A stretch of DNA of 64,000 nucleotides from Oscillospiraceae bacterium (lineage in GTDB: Bacteria; Bacillota; Clostridia; Oscillospirales; Oscillospiraceae), in contig JAFRER010000003.1 in NCBI GenBank assembly GCA_017434755.1, positions 62,001 to 126,000 on the forward strand, written 5' to 3'. Positions 1 to 7,670 of the stretch are shown one piece after another; the stretch's first letter is position 1; every line of letters begins with the position of its first letter. A program made the position numbers and the translations under genes. The notes below the pieces were generated by a model, which did no database searches, was not told the DNA's origin, and worked only from the letters and a program-made list of their open reading frames with translations.

Positions 1-1
1 T

Positions 2-685
2 TACGGCGGGAAAAAGCTTCTTCCGAAGAATTTTACCGAGGAGAACCATATCGAGGAGATCAAGGGCGTGTATGTCCCGTTCTGGCTCTATGATGTGGAG
101 GCCGATGCGGACATGTCCTTCAGCGGCACAAGAGTAAACGCTTATGTCATGGGTGACGAGCGCATCACCGAAACGGACCATTTCAACATCCGCCGCGCGG
201 GTACGGTCAGCTTTGAAAAGATCCCCGCGGATGCTTCTTCCAAGATGCCGGATACGCATATGGATGCCATCGAGCCCTATGACTATTCCGAGCTCGTCCC
301 GTTCTCAACGGCTTATCTGCCGGGCTTTCTCGCGGATAAGTACGACATGGACGCTGACAAGTGCAAGGCAAGGATCGAGAAAAGAGCCGCGAACACCGCA
401 ACGGATCTCATCCGGCAGGATGTTTCCGGCTATGCCACCTGTACTCCCACGGGCTCCCATGTGGATATCCGCAGGAAAAAGGTCAGCTATGTGCTTCTCC
501 CGGTCTGGATGCTCACCACGAGGTGGAACGGCAATAACTATATGTTTGCCATGAACGGCCAGACAGGCAGGCTCATCGGCGATCTGCCGGTATCCATGGG
601 CCGGTACTGGGCCTGGTTCGCGGGTATCTCGCTTCCGCTTATGGCGCTTCTCGGCGGACTTCTGTATTTTGGAGGGCTGATATGA
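2..685 (+). CDS. C-terminal part of a membrane-anchored zinc-ribbon-type protein (5' end outside window)
   Basis: An open frame runs in from the left edge and ends at a TGA at 683-685, so the true start lies upstream. The visible 227 residues have a soluble body with paired aromatic strands (for example VPFWLYDVEAD and VLLPVWMLTTRW) and one hydrophobic helix at the very C-terminus, followed by a short LI tail. This pattern resembles clostridial proteins with an N-terminal zinc ribbon that are often annotated as TFIIB-type zinc ribbon or PriA-like. The zinc ribbon itself would be outside the window, so the family call is inference. Its stop overlaps the start of the next gene by four bases (ATGA), so the two are probably translationally coupled. 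Function unknown. Confidence 0.6.
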   Translation, partial: YGGKKLLPKNFTEENHIEEIKGVYVPFWLYDVEADADMSFSGTRVNAYVMGDERITETDHFNIRRAGTVSFEKIPADASSKMPDTHMDAIEPYDYSELVPFSTAYLPGFLADKYDMDADKCKARIEKRAANTATDLIRQDVSGYATCTPTGSHVDIRRKKVSYVLLPVWMLTTRWNGNNYMFAMNGQTGRLIGDLPVSMGRYWAWFAGISLPLMALLGGLLYFGGLI

Positions 686-1557
686 AGAAACGTCTTGTAT
701 TATTCCTCCTGATCGTCCTGCTGTGTGCCTGCATGGTGACGGCCGCATCTGCGGAAGGGACCAATGCAAGGATCGCAAATGTCGTCGATACGGCAGGGAT
801 CCTGACGGAATCGCAGGTGCAGGCCCTTGAAGAGAAGGCGGAGAGGATATCCGCAGAATATAAGTGCGCGGTGTATATCGTCATCGTACCGGATTACAGA
901 AATTATACCAATTCCCGCGATATCTACGATCTTGCCGTGGAAATGTACAGCGAGTACGAACTCGGATGGGACAACGGCAACGGCGACGCCAAGAGAGATT
1001 ATCTTATCCTTCTGATGAGCATGGAGGACAGGGATTTTGCTCTTGACACCAACGGCTTCGGCGGAAACAAGGCTTTCAACGAGCCGGGCATGTACAAGCT
1101 CGAGCAGGCGATGCTGCCGTACTTCCGTCAGAACGACTGGTACAACGGCTATAACGCTTTCCTAGAATGTGCGGAGAGTCTTCTCAAGTCTCCGCTTGAC
1201 GAGGGCACCTATGTCCCGCAGACCACGCAGGTGGTCTCACATGGCTATGAGGATCCCAATGCGAGTCATAAGAACCCGTTCCTGCTCCTTATAGCGATAA
1301 TCGTTCCCATCCTGATCGCTCTGGCCGTCTGCAGTTCCTTCCAGAAGCAGATGAAGACCGCCGTGGAACAGACCACCGCCGGCGGATATATCGTTCCTCC
1401 AGGGGTGCATATGAAGGTCCGGCGCGATGATTTTATCAACAGGACCGTCACACGTACCATCATCCACAGGGATGACGGACCGAGAGACGGAGGCTTCAGC
1501 AGCAGCGGAGGCGGTCACTTCTCTGGCGGACATTCCGGCCACAGCGGAAAATTCTGA
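682..1557 (+). CDS. TPM-domain (YgcG-like) secreted membrane protein
   Basis: 291 residues. A signal peptide or N-terminal anchor occupies residues 1-25 (MKKR, hydrophobic stretch, ASA). The TPM domain follows at about 34-170 (NVVDTAGILTESQVQALEEKA, then a mixed alpha/beta core). A second hydrophobic helix lies near 200-218, and the short cytoplasmic tail ends in a Gly/Ser/His-rich stretch, typical of this family. The TPM domain is usually placed outside the membrane; related proteins act in photosystem repair in plants, but the bacterial role is unclear. The start overlaps the stop of the preceding gene by four bases, and such zinc-ribbon/TPM pairs recur in Clostridia. Family call is confident, function is not. 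Confidence 0.8.
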   Translation: MKKRLVLFLLIVLLCACMVTAASAEGTNARIANVVDTAGILTESQVQALEEKAERISAEYKCAVYIVIVPDYRNYTNSRDIYDLAVEMYSEYELGWDNGNGDAKRDYLILLMSMEDRDFALDTNGFGGNKAFNEPGMYKLEQAMLPYFRQNDWYNGYNAFLECAESLLKSPLDEGTYVPQTTQVVSHGYEDPNASHKNPFLLLIAIIVPILIALAVCSSFQKQMKTAVEQTTAGGYIVPPGVHMKVRRDDFINRTVTRTIIHRDDGPRDGGFSSSGGGHFSGGHSGHSGKF

Positions 1558-1596
1558 CCATCAGGCAAATAAATACGTACTATTTGAGAGGGTTTT

Positions 1597-4209
1597 ATGG
1601 AAGTAAGAGAGAATCTTATCAAGCTTTGTGAGAAGATCAACGACGGACACTACAAGATCACGCCGGACTGCGCGGAATATAAGGTCTTCGAGAAGTGGAT
1701 CACCGACGATCAGATCACCGTCATGCTGGCTCTCACGAGCATGAAGCCGGCCTTTGTGCCCTTCATTGCGAGGAAGGCCAAAATGTCCAAGGCAAAAACA
1801 AAAGAGATCCTGCACGAGCTGACCGACATAGGCCTCGTGGTTCAGGTGCTCGTCAAGAAGGTGGGGCTTGAGATCTATCTTCTCCCGCCTTATACCCCCG
1901 GTGTGTTTGAATTCCTGCTCATCAATGAGAAGTTCTGCATAGCGCATCCCGAGATCGCCTATGCCTTCCATCAGCACGCCACCACAAGCCAGATAGAGCA
2001 TGCTCCCAATACGCCGATGGGCGCCGGCATCATGAGGGTCATCCCTGTGGAGAGCGCTATCCCCGCCGAAGCGCAGCAGATCGACAATGAGCTCTGCAGC
2101 AAGTACATCGAGGCTAACGAAGGCCACATGAGCGCCACGCCCTGCCAGTGCCGCCGCGTGCGAAGGATGATGGGCGAGGGAAGCGGAGATCTGGATGAAT
2201 ATCTGTGCATCTTCATGGGTCATGTCGGCGATATGTTCAACAATACCGGCAAAGGCAAACCCGTGACTGTCGCGGAGGCGAAAGAGATCATCCGCCTTGC
2301 GGACGAGCGAGGCTGCGTCCACCAAATCACCACTCTCCATCAGGGCGAGACGTTCGCCATCTGCAACTGCCAGCCCGAAAGCTGCCTTGCCCTCGGCGTT
2401 TCCCAGTATTACAACACACCGGCAACCTCTGCGAGCAACTACGTTGCCGAGATCGACAAGGAGAAATGCGTGGGCTGCGGCCAGTGCACCGACCACTGTG
2501 CGAACAACGCCATTCAGATGGGCCAGAAGCTCTGTGCCAAGACACCCATTGAACACGCACACAAGGAACTGCCCGACGACATCGAATGGACACCTGAACA
2601 CTGGAATCCGGAGCACCGCACCAACCGCGAATACATCGCTCCCGAGGGCACGGCTCCCTGCAAGACCGCCTGCCCGGCTCATATCGCTGTTCAGGGCTAT
2701 ATCAAACTGGCGGCTCAGGGCAGATATCTCGAGGCTCTCGAACTCATCAAGAAGGAAAACCCGTTCCCGGCAATCTGCGGCAGAGTCTGCAACCGAAAGT
2801 GCGAGGACGAGTGCACCAGAGGCAGCATCGATCAGGCTGTTGCCATCGACGAGGTGAAGAAGTTCATCGCCGACCGGGAGCTTGAACGCGACAAGCGCTT
2901 CGTTCCCAAGAAGCTCTACGATTACAGCGATAAGAAGATCGCCATCATCGGCGCCGGCCCTGCGGGTCTGAGCTGCGCGTATTTTCTCGCTGCGGACAAC
3001 TACCGGGTAACCGTATTCGACAAGAACGACCAACCGGGCGGCATGCTCCGCTACGGCATCCCCAACTTCCGCCTGGAGAAGACCGTTCTCGACGCTGAGA
3101 TCGATGTGCTCAAGGAGCTCGGCGTCATCTTCCGCTGCGGCGTGGAGATAGGCAAGGATGTTACGATTGAACAGCTTCGCGAGCAGGGCTTTGATGCCAT
3201 CTATCTGGCCGTCGGTGCGCAGAAGTCTGCCTCTCTCGGCATTCCGGGTGAGGATCTCGAAGGCGTATGGGGCGGCATAGACTTCCTGCGTGAGGTCAAC
3301 GCCGGAACAAAACCCGAGATCGGAAAGAAAGTCATAGTAGTCGGCGGCGGCAACGTCGCTATGGATGTGGCAAGAGCCGCTGTTCGCCTCGGAGCGGATG
3401 TGACCGTGGCCTACCGCAGAAAAGAGAGCGAAATGCCCGCCGATCCTGCTGAAGTGACGGAGGCGAAAGAAGAGGGAGTCAGGTTCCTCTTCGAGCACAA
3501 GCCAGTTGAGATCACAGGCAAAGACGGAAAGGTCGCCGCCCTCGTCTGCGAGGCCGGGACCGTTGAATGCGATTCCATCCTTGCGGCCATCGGCCAGCGC
3601 ATCGACCTCGAGGGACTCGACCTCGGGGAGCTCAAAACCGATGAAAAGGGCCGCGTGATCGCGGACGGCATGACTTACCAGACTGCGCAGGAGGACATCT
3701 TCGTCGGCGGCGACGCCTACACCGGACCGAAGTTCGCCATTGACGCCATCGCACAGGGCAAGCAGGCTGCCATCTCCATCCACCGCTTTGTGCATCCGGG
3801 CCAGAGCCTTGTGATCGGCCGTGACAGACTTACGTATCATGCCTTTGATAAGGACAACGTGGACTTCGACACCGTGAAACGCGACTATGATGCTTCCGGC
3901 CGCAACGTTCCCGGCAAGGATGCCTCGAAGGCCTGCACCTTCAAGGATGACAGGCTTACCTTCACTGAGGAGCAGCTCAAGGCGGAGACTGCCAGATGCC
4001 TCGGCTGCGGCGCATCCTTCGTGGATCCCAACAAGTGTCTCGGCTGTGGTGTCTGCACCACGCGCTGCAAGTTCGATGCCATCCATCTGCGAAAACGCAC
4101 CAACGTGGAGAGCATCGACTACTTCGAACGTCCGAAAGTCCTTCCGCAATTCATTGCAGACAGACAGAAGAAGATCGAGATCCGAAAGCTCAGCGAGACC
4201 AGGCAATAA
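1597..4209 (+). CDS. Large FAD-dependent NAD(P) oxidoreductase with several Fe-S sites (glutamate-synthase small-subunit-like core)
   Basis: 870 residues, preceded by a GAGAGGG ribosome binding site. From the N-terminus: a helical, winged-helix-like region (about 1-110); a cysteine region with C183/C185 and C256/C258/C263; a ferredoxin motif C291-C294-C297-C301; a GltD-like N-terminal Fe-S domain beginning at C355/C359; an FAD Rossmann fold (GAGPAG at 452-457); an NAD(P) fold (GGG at 583-585); and C-terminal cysteines C801/C804 plus a second ferredoxin motif C814-C817-C820-C824. The core transfers electrons between NAD(P)H, FAD and Fe-S clusters. The N-terminal 300 residues are not part of ordinary GltD and could dock a partner or bind another cluster. 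It stands alone, with no gltB nearby, so it is not a normal glutamate synthase subunit. The substrate is unknown. Confidence 0.8.
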   Translation: MEVRENLIKLCEKINDGHYKITPDCAEYKVFEKWITDDQITVMLALTSMKPAFVPFIARKAKMSKAKTKEILHELTDIGLVVQVLVKKVGLEIYLLPPYTPGVFEFLLINEKFCIAHPEIAYAFHQHATTSQIEHAPNTPMGAGIMRVIPVESAIPAEAQQIDNELCSKYIEANEGHMSATPCQCRRVRRMMGEGSGDLDEYLCIFMGHVGDMFNNTGKGKPVTVAEAKEIIRLADERGCVHQITTLHQGETFAICNCQPESCLALGVSQYYNTPATSASNYVAEIDKEKCVGCGQCTDHCANNAIQMGQKLCAKTPIEHAHKELPDDIEWTPEHWNPEHRTNREYIAPEGTAPCKTACPAHIAVQGYIKLAAQGRYLEALELIKKENPFPAICGRVCNRKCEDECTRGSIDQAVAIDEVKKFIADRELERDKRFVPKKLYDYSDKKIAIIGAGPAGLSCAYFLAADNYRVTVFDKNDQPGGMLRYGIPNFRLEKTVLDAEIDVLKELGVIFRCGVEIGKDVTIEQLREQGFDAIYLAVGAQKSASLGIPGEDLEGVWGGIDFLREVNAGTKPEIGKKVIVVGGGNVAMDVARAAVRLGADVTVAYRRKESEMPADPAEVTEAKEEGVRFLFEHKPVEITGKDGKVAALVCEAGTVECDSILAAIGQRIDLEGLDLGELKTDEKGRVIADGMTYQTAQEDIFVGGDAYTGPKFAIDAIAQGKQAAISIHRFVHPGQSLVIGRDRLTYHAFDKDNVDFDTVKRDYDASGRNVPGKDASKACTFKDDRLTFTEEQLKAETARCLGCGASFVDPNKCLGCGVCTTRCKFDAIHLRKRTNVESIDYFERPKVLPQFIADRQKKIEIRKLSETRQ

Positions 4210-4223
4210 TAGTACAGGAATAT

Positions 4224-4252
4224 AAAAACCACCCGATAAACGGGTGGTTTTT
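4224..4252 (+). terminator. Rho-independent terminator after the FAD/Fe-S oxidoreductase
   Basis: A 12-bp perfect stem (AAAAACCACCCG at 4224-4235 with CGGGTGGTTTTT at 4241-4252) and a 5-base loop, ending in a T run. It lies 15 bases after the stop codon. Confidence 0.93.
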
Positions 4253-4267
4253 GTTACTCACCGAATA

Positions 4268-4310
4268 GATAAAGAAAACACCATCCACGCAATGATGAGC
4301 GGATGGTGTT
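4268..4310 (-). terminator. Terminator of the acidic repeat-protein gene
   Basis: A 10-bp stem (AACACCATCC at 4277-4286, GGATGGTGTT at 4301-4310) with a 14-base loop. Read on the minus strand it is followed by TTCTTT, so it serves the leftward gene that stops at 4362. Confidence 0.85.
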
Positions 4311-4361
4311 CAGGAAAGGATCGAGGAATACGGATTGCTTGCGGGAATAACCGGGAGAGCC

Positions 4362-4871
4362 TTATTCCTTGGCTTTCGCTTCGGCAACATCCTTGTCGAG
4401 GACGGGGGCGTCATTCTCATCGCCGGTAGCTGCATCAGCAATCGCGTCTGCAGCATCAGCGACAGCGTCTTTAACCGCATCGACCATATCGGAAAGGCTG
4501 TCGTCGTCTGCAACGGCTTCAGCGGTCTCCCTGTCGAGGACGAGGGCATCATTTTCGTCGCCGGTAGCGGCATCGGCAATCGCGTCTGCTGCATCAGCAA
4601 CAGCATCTTTGACCGCATCGACCATATCGGAAAGGCTGTCGTCGTCTGCAACAGCTTCAGCTTTCTCCCTGTCGAGGACGAGGGCATCATTTTCGTCGCC
4701 GGTAGCGGCATCGGCAATCGCGTCTGCAGCATCAGCGACAGCGTCTTTAACCGCATCGACCATATCGGAAAGGCTGTCGTCGTCTGCAACGGCTTCGGCT
4801 TTCTCCCTGTTAAGGACGAGGGCGTCTTTGAGATCATTGAGCTTTTCTTCGAGCTTTTCTTTTAATGACAT
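4362..4871 (-). CDS. Small acidic protein of three near-identical 46-residue repeats
   Basis: 169 residues. ATG at 4871 is chosen over ATG at 4877 because the AGGAG at 4881-4885 is 9 bases from the former and only 3 from the latter. After a short helical head (MSLKEKLEEKLNDLK) come three repeats, residues 16-61, 62-107 and 108-153, then a 16-residue partial fourth. Each repeat starts DALVL (second and third alike), has a DDDSLSDMVDAVKDAV core and ends in ATGDEN. About 14 acidic and 3 basic residues per repeat make it very negatively charged; the alternating A/D/V pattern predicts amphipathic helices. There is no signal peptide, membrane segment or cysteine. It is a single-gene unit with its own promoter and terminator. 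I do not recognise the family; a structural, surface-binding or cation-binding role is only a guess. Confidence 0.8.
   Translation of the reverse strand: MSLKEKLEEKLNDLKDALVLNREKAEAVADDDSLSDMVDAVKDAVADAADAIADAATGDENDALVLDREKAEAVADDDSLSDMVDAVKDAVADAADAIADAATGDENDALVLDRETAEAVADDDSLSDMVDAVKDAVADAADAIADAATGDENDAPVLDKDVAEAKAKE
4413..4826 (-). repeat. Three tandem 138-bp in-frame coding repeats
   Basis: Units lie at 4689-4826, 4551-4688 and 4413-4550, with a truncated fourth at 4365-4412. They are nearly identical at DNA level. The first and third share synonymous choices (for example the codons for the AVADAADA stretch) that differ in the middle copy. Confidence 0.9.
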
Positions 4872-4943
4872 TTCCATATTCTCCTTTTTTGTTTTGTATG
4901 ATCGGACCGGATCATGTTATGAGATGTTTTCCACTGAATTTAC

Positions 4944-4971
4944 ATTATACCATTATGGAAGAGTTCAAGAA
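4944..4971 (-). promoter_or_regulatory. Probable promoter of the acidic repeat-protein gene
   Basis: On the minus strand a consensus -10 TATAAT (4944-4949) is preceded, after 16 bases, by TTCTTG (4966-4971). The -10 is perfect and the -35 weak. It leaves a leader of about 60 bases. Confidence 0.55.
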
Positions 4972-5069
4972 AAAATAGCAGTTCTTTCTGTATTTTTATT
5001 TGTTCACTCTTCAGGGAGTATGTTAAAATGCATTTATAATTATTCAAATGGATCAGCAGGTGATCATTA

Positions 5070-5843
5070 TTGAGAAAACGCTATCTGTTCTTTGATATCG
5101 ACGGCACGCTGATCGCCGGCGGTTATGCAAGCGGTTATGTGCCGGATTCGGCTAAAGAAGCTCTGAAGCTTCTGAAAAGACAGGGCCATTTTCTCGCCAT
5201 CGCCACCGGGCGTTCGAACGCCATGGCCAGGCCGATCATGGAAGAGCTCGGCTTCGTCAACATGGTGAGCGACGGCGGATACGGGATCACGATCGACAAC
5301 CGGCTTCTGGGCATAAAGCCGCTGCCGAAGGAGCACATCGTTGCGCTTGTGCGCGAGTGTGAGGAGAGAGATCTGCCCTGGGGGCTTCAGGTGGACGACA
5401 GCGACACCCGACTTGTCCCCGATGAGCGCTTCTACGAGGCAACACACGATATCTATCAGAAAACGAAGGTCGTTCCGGGACTGAGGCCGGAAAACGAAGA
5501 TGTCATCTACAAGGCCTTCGTCGCCTGTGAAGCCCCGGTGGAGCACAGCATCCAGGCACTGAAAAACCTTCCCTGGTGCCGGTATCAGAAAGAATACTTT
5601 TTTATCGAACCAACATATAAAGCGGAAGGTATCCGGGCCGTGTTGGATCATTTCGGAGCGGACCGGCGTGACGCCATCGTATTCGGCGATTCGGAGAACG
5701 ATCTGTCGATGTTCATGGACGAGTGGACAAAGGTGGCGATGGGCAACGCCGTGCAGGCGCTGAAGGACAGAGCGGACTATATCACCACCGACGCGGACAG
5801 GGACGGCATATACAATGCCTGTGCCGCGCTTGGCCTCTTTTAA
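5070..5843 (+). CDS. Cof-type HAD-superfamily phosphatase
   Basis: 257 residues from a TTG start at 5070, placed by AGGTGA at 5058-5063. HAD motif I is DIDGT with the nucleophile and acid/base aspartates D9 and D11, motif II is the ATGRS segment, and motif IV is GDSENDLSM near the C-terminus. The long insert between motifs II and III is the type IIB cap found in Cof/YbjI/YidA proteins, which hydrolyse sugar phosphates, FMN or related phosphoesters. All catalytic residues are present, so it should be active; the substrate cannot be read from the sequence. The next gene begins 17 bases downstream and is probably cotranscribed. Confidence 0.9.
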   Translation: MRKRYLFFDIDGTLIAGGYASGYVPDSAKEALKLLKRQGHFLAIATGRSNAMARPIMEELGFVNMVSDGGYGITIDNRLLGIKPLPKEHIVALVRECEERDLPWGLQVDDSDTRLVPDERFYEATHDIYQKTKVVPGLRPENEDVIYKAFVACEAPVEHSIQALKNLPWCRYQKEYFFIEPTYKAEGIRAVLDHFGADRRDAIVFGDSENDLSMFMDEWTKVAMGNAVQALKDRADYITTDADRDGIYNACAALGLF

Positions 5844-5860
5844 GATGGAAAGGAGCAGGC

Positions 5861-6820
5861 ATGAAAGTCTTGATAATCTATTATTCCCAGTCGGGTAACA
5901 CCATGCGGATCGCGAAGAGCATTGCCAAAGGCTGCAGGGCGGCCGGAGCAGAGACCGATGTCTTCAAGCTCAGGGATGCAAACTATGACATGCTGGATAA
6001 GTATGACATGATCGGCCTCGGCAGCCCTGTCTGGAAAGTCGCTACGCCGAACATGCATCACTTCATCACGCAGATGCCGGATCAGCACGGGAAACACTGC
6101 TTCCTGTTCAACACCCACGGCACGCTTCCGCATCTGTATTTCCCGGTTACTCTTCCGAATGCGAAAAGGGCGGGTCTGCTTCCGATCGGCTATAAAGACT
6201 GGTACGGCGACGTAACGATGCCGGGCATGCCAAAGCCCTATTATACCTACGGTCATCCTGATGAGCAGGACTTTGCCGAGGCGGAGGACTTCGGTAAGGA
6301 GATGGTTGGGAATTCGCCGCGGATCGCGGCAGGGGAGACAGACCTGATCTACCCCAATCCCGTTCTCGACGACAAGGTGATGACACAGGCGCTCATCTGC
6401 TCCAACATGCTCGCGGAGCCCGTTAACCCGCAGGGCGATTTCATCCGAGACCCGAAGAAGTGCGCCTATCCCGCGTGCAATCTGTGCATGGACAACTGCC
6501 CTATGGGCTATATCGACCTGAGATCCGATCCGCAAAGATTCGGCAACAGGGGTTTTAAATGCGACGACTGCCATGAGTGCTCCTTCTGCTTCATGATCTG
6601 TCCCACCGGAGCGATCGAAATGGACCCGCCGGGTATTGAGCACGCCTTAAAGAACAAGGGCAAACGGCACGAGGCATTTGAGGAGATGCTGCGGCGAGAC
6701 GAGGCGGAAGGAAAGTTCCGTCCCCATATCGCCATAGAGGACGTGGGGGTGGACACTCCGTATCTGCTGTGGCATCCCAAGCGTCCGTATTTCGTCTTTC
6801 CGAAGGACGAGGATGAATAA
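5861..6820 (+). CDS. EFR1-family flavodoxin-ferredoxin fusion protein
   Basis: 319 residues. The ATG at 5861 is fixed by AAGGAG at 5850-5855; the frame is open further upstream inside the Cof gene, but that part is not coding. Residues 1-150 are a flavodoxin fold with the FMN phosphate loop SQSGNTM near residue 10. The C-terminal part has two ferredoxin-like cysteine clusters (around CNLCMDNCP and CDDCHECSFCFMICP), enough for two [4Fe-4S] clusters. The layout matches the EFR1 ferrodoxin family, presumed to shuttle electrons between an FMN and Fe-S clusters in the cytoplasm; partners are unknown. It follows the Cof phosphatase, which suggests, but does not show, a link to FMN handling. Confidence 0.85.
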   Translation: MKVLIIYYSQSGNTMRIAKSIAKGCRAAGAETDVFKLRDANYDMLDKYDMIGLGSPVWKVATPNMHHFITQMPDQHGKHCFLFNTHGTLPHLYFPVTLPNAKRAGLLPIGYKDWYGDVTMPGMPKPYYTYGHPDEQDFAEAEDFGKEMVGNSPRIAAGETDLIYPNPVLDDKVMTQALICSNMLAEPVNPQGDFIRDPKKCAYPACNLCMDNCPMGYIDLRSDPQRFGNRGFKCDDCHECSFCFMICPTGAIEMDPPGIEHALKNKGKRHEAFEEMLRRDEAEGKFRPHIAIEDVGVDTPYLLWHPKRPYFVFPKDEDE

Positions 6821-6824
6821 AATA

Positions 6825-6855
6825 AGAGGCAGGTGCAAACAGCACCTGCCTTTAA
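6825..6855. terminator. Bidirectional terminator between convergent genes
   Basis: A 10-bp perfect stem (AGGCAGGTGC at 6827-6836, GCACCTGCCT at 6842-6851) with loop AAACA. There is a short T run on the + side and TCTTATTTTA on the minus side, so it can end both the EFR1 gene and the leftward membrane-protein pair. Confidence 0.85.
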
Positions 6856-6869
6856 TACAATCTTTGCAT

Positions 6870-7670
6870 TCAGGCCAGATCGCGCAGCCAGAGCCATGAG
6901 AGCTTGCGGTTGAGGTAGGAAAGACAATGTGAGAGGGTAATGGCAATGGCGAAGATCAGCCCGAAGTAGGTGATCAGGTCGATCAGCGGAAGATGGGTCA
7001 CGTCGAGGAAAAAGTAGGGGATCTGCTCGGTGGGGATGACGCCCGTTAGGATCAGGGTGATGACGATCGCAGCATAGAGCGAAACATACCACGTGCCTTT
7101 CAGCTTCTGGAGAAAGCGGAGCTTCCCGATAGGCGGATCGTTCAGCACGAACGAGGCGATCATCAGAACGGGAATGAGGATATGCATATTGAACATATCG
7201 TAGCGGAAGATGTGCATGTGCTCCGAGAAGATCGGCAGCTGGCTGATCAGAACCACGATCATGATCAGCCCCTCGGCAACAGCGGCCGCAAGCCTCGCAA
7301 AATAGATGAAAGAGGTGGAGTGTTCGGTGAGATGGATGAAGTCGATGATATCGATCACAACAAAGAAAACAGATAAGACAGTTGTGAACAGAGTGCCGTC
7401 CACGGTGAGCCACCGGAAGGTGAGCCAGCCGTCGCTGTCATGGATGAAAATGAATATGACTGAAGACACGCCGAGCACGACGATGATCAGAGAGACAACG
7501 AAATTGGCGATCTTCTTTATCCTGTATTGCCTGTCGAAGTTCTGCTCGGCATCAAGCAGTTTGTCCTCCATGATTTCGACCGAGTCATTGCCGGTTTTTG
7601 GCCCCTCGTATACTTTTGTCTTAGCCAGATGTTTCCCACCTGCCTGATGAATATTCTTTGAATCACTCAT
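6870..7670 (-). CDS. Multi-pass membrane protein of unknown function
   Basis: 266 residues from ATG 7670 (MSDSKNIHQAG). This start overlaps the upstream gene's stop by eight bases and gives a shorter, more hydrophilic N-terminus than an in-frame ATG at 7703. The first 55 residues are soluble; after that I count about seven hydrophobic helices (around 57-77, 91-111, 124-144, 158-178, 188-208, 215-230 and 234-252). Short loops are rich in His, Asp and aromatic residues. I recognise no motif or family. The tight overlap with the YwaF-like protein suggests that the two form one complex or act in one process. Confidence 0.7.
   Translation of the reverse strand: MSDSKNIHQAGGKHLAKTKVYEGPKTGNDSVEIMEDKLLDAEQNFDRQYRIKKIANFVVSLIIVVLGVSSVIFIFIHDSDGWLTFRWLTVDGTLFTTVLSVFFVVIDIIDFIHLTEHSTSFIYFARLAAAVAEGLIMIVVLISQLPIFSEHMHIFRYDMFNMHILIPVLMIASFVLNDPPIGKLRFLQKLKGTWYVSLYAAIVITLILTGVIPTEQIPYFFLDVTHLPLIDLITYFGLIFAIAITLSHCLSYLNRKLSWLWLRDLA

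Noticed and set aside
1561-4206. An 881-codon open frame on the minus strand opposite the FAD/Fe-S oxidoreductase
   Set aside because: The plus-strand protein has complete FAD, NAD(P) and Fe-S motifs; the minus frame has no motif or binding site and is a by-product of codon bias.
4413-4826. A CRISPR-like array, from regular 138-bp repeats
   Set aside because: Units are contiguous, in frame and protein-coding, with no unique spacers.
4335-5073. Two long plus-strand frames across the repeat gene, also made of repeats
   Set aside because: A tandem repeat whose length is a multiple of three keeps all frames open. The minus frame has the binding site, promoter and terminator; the plus frames run into the next promoter.
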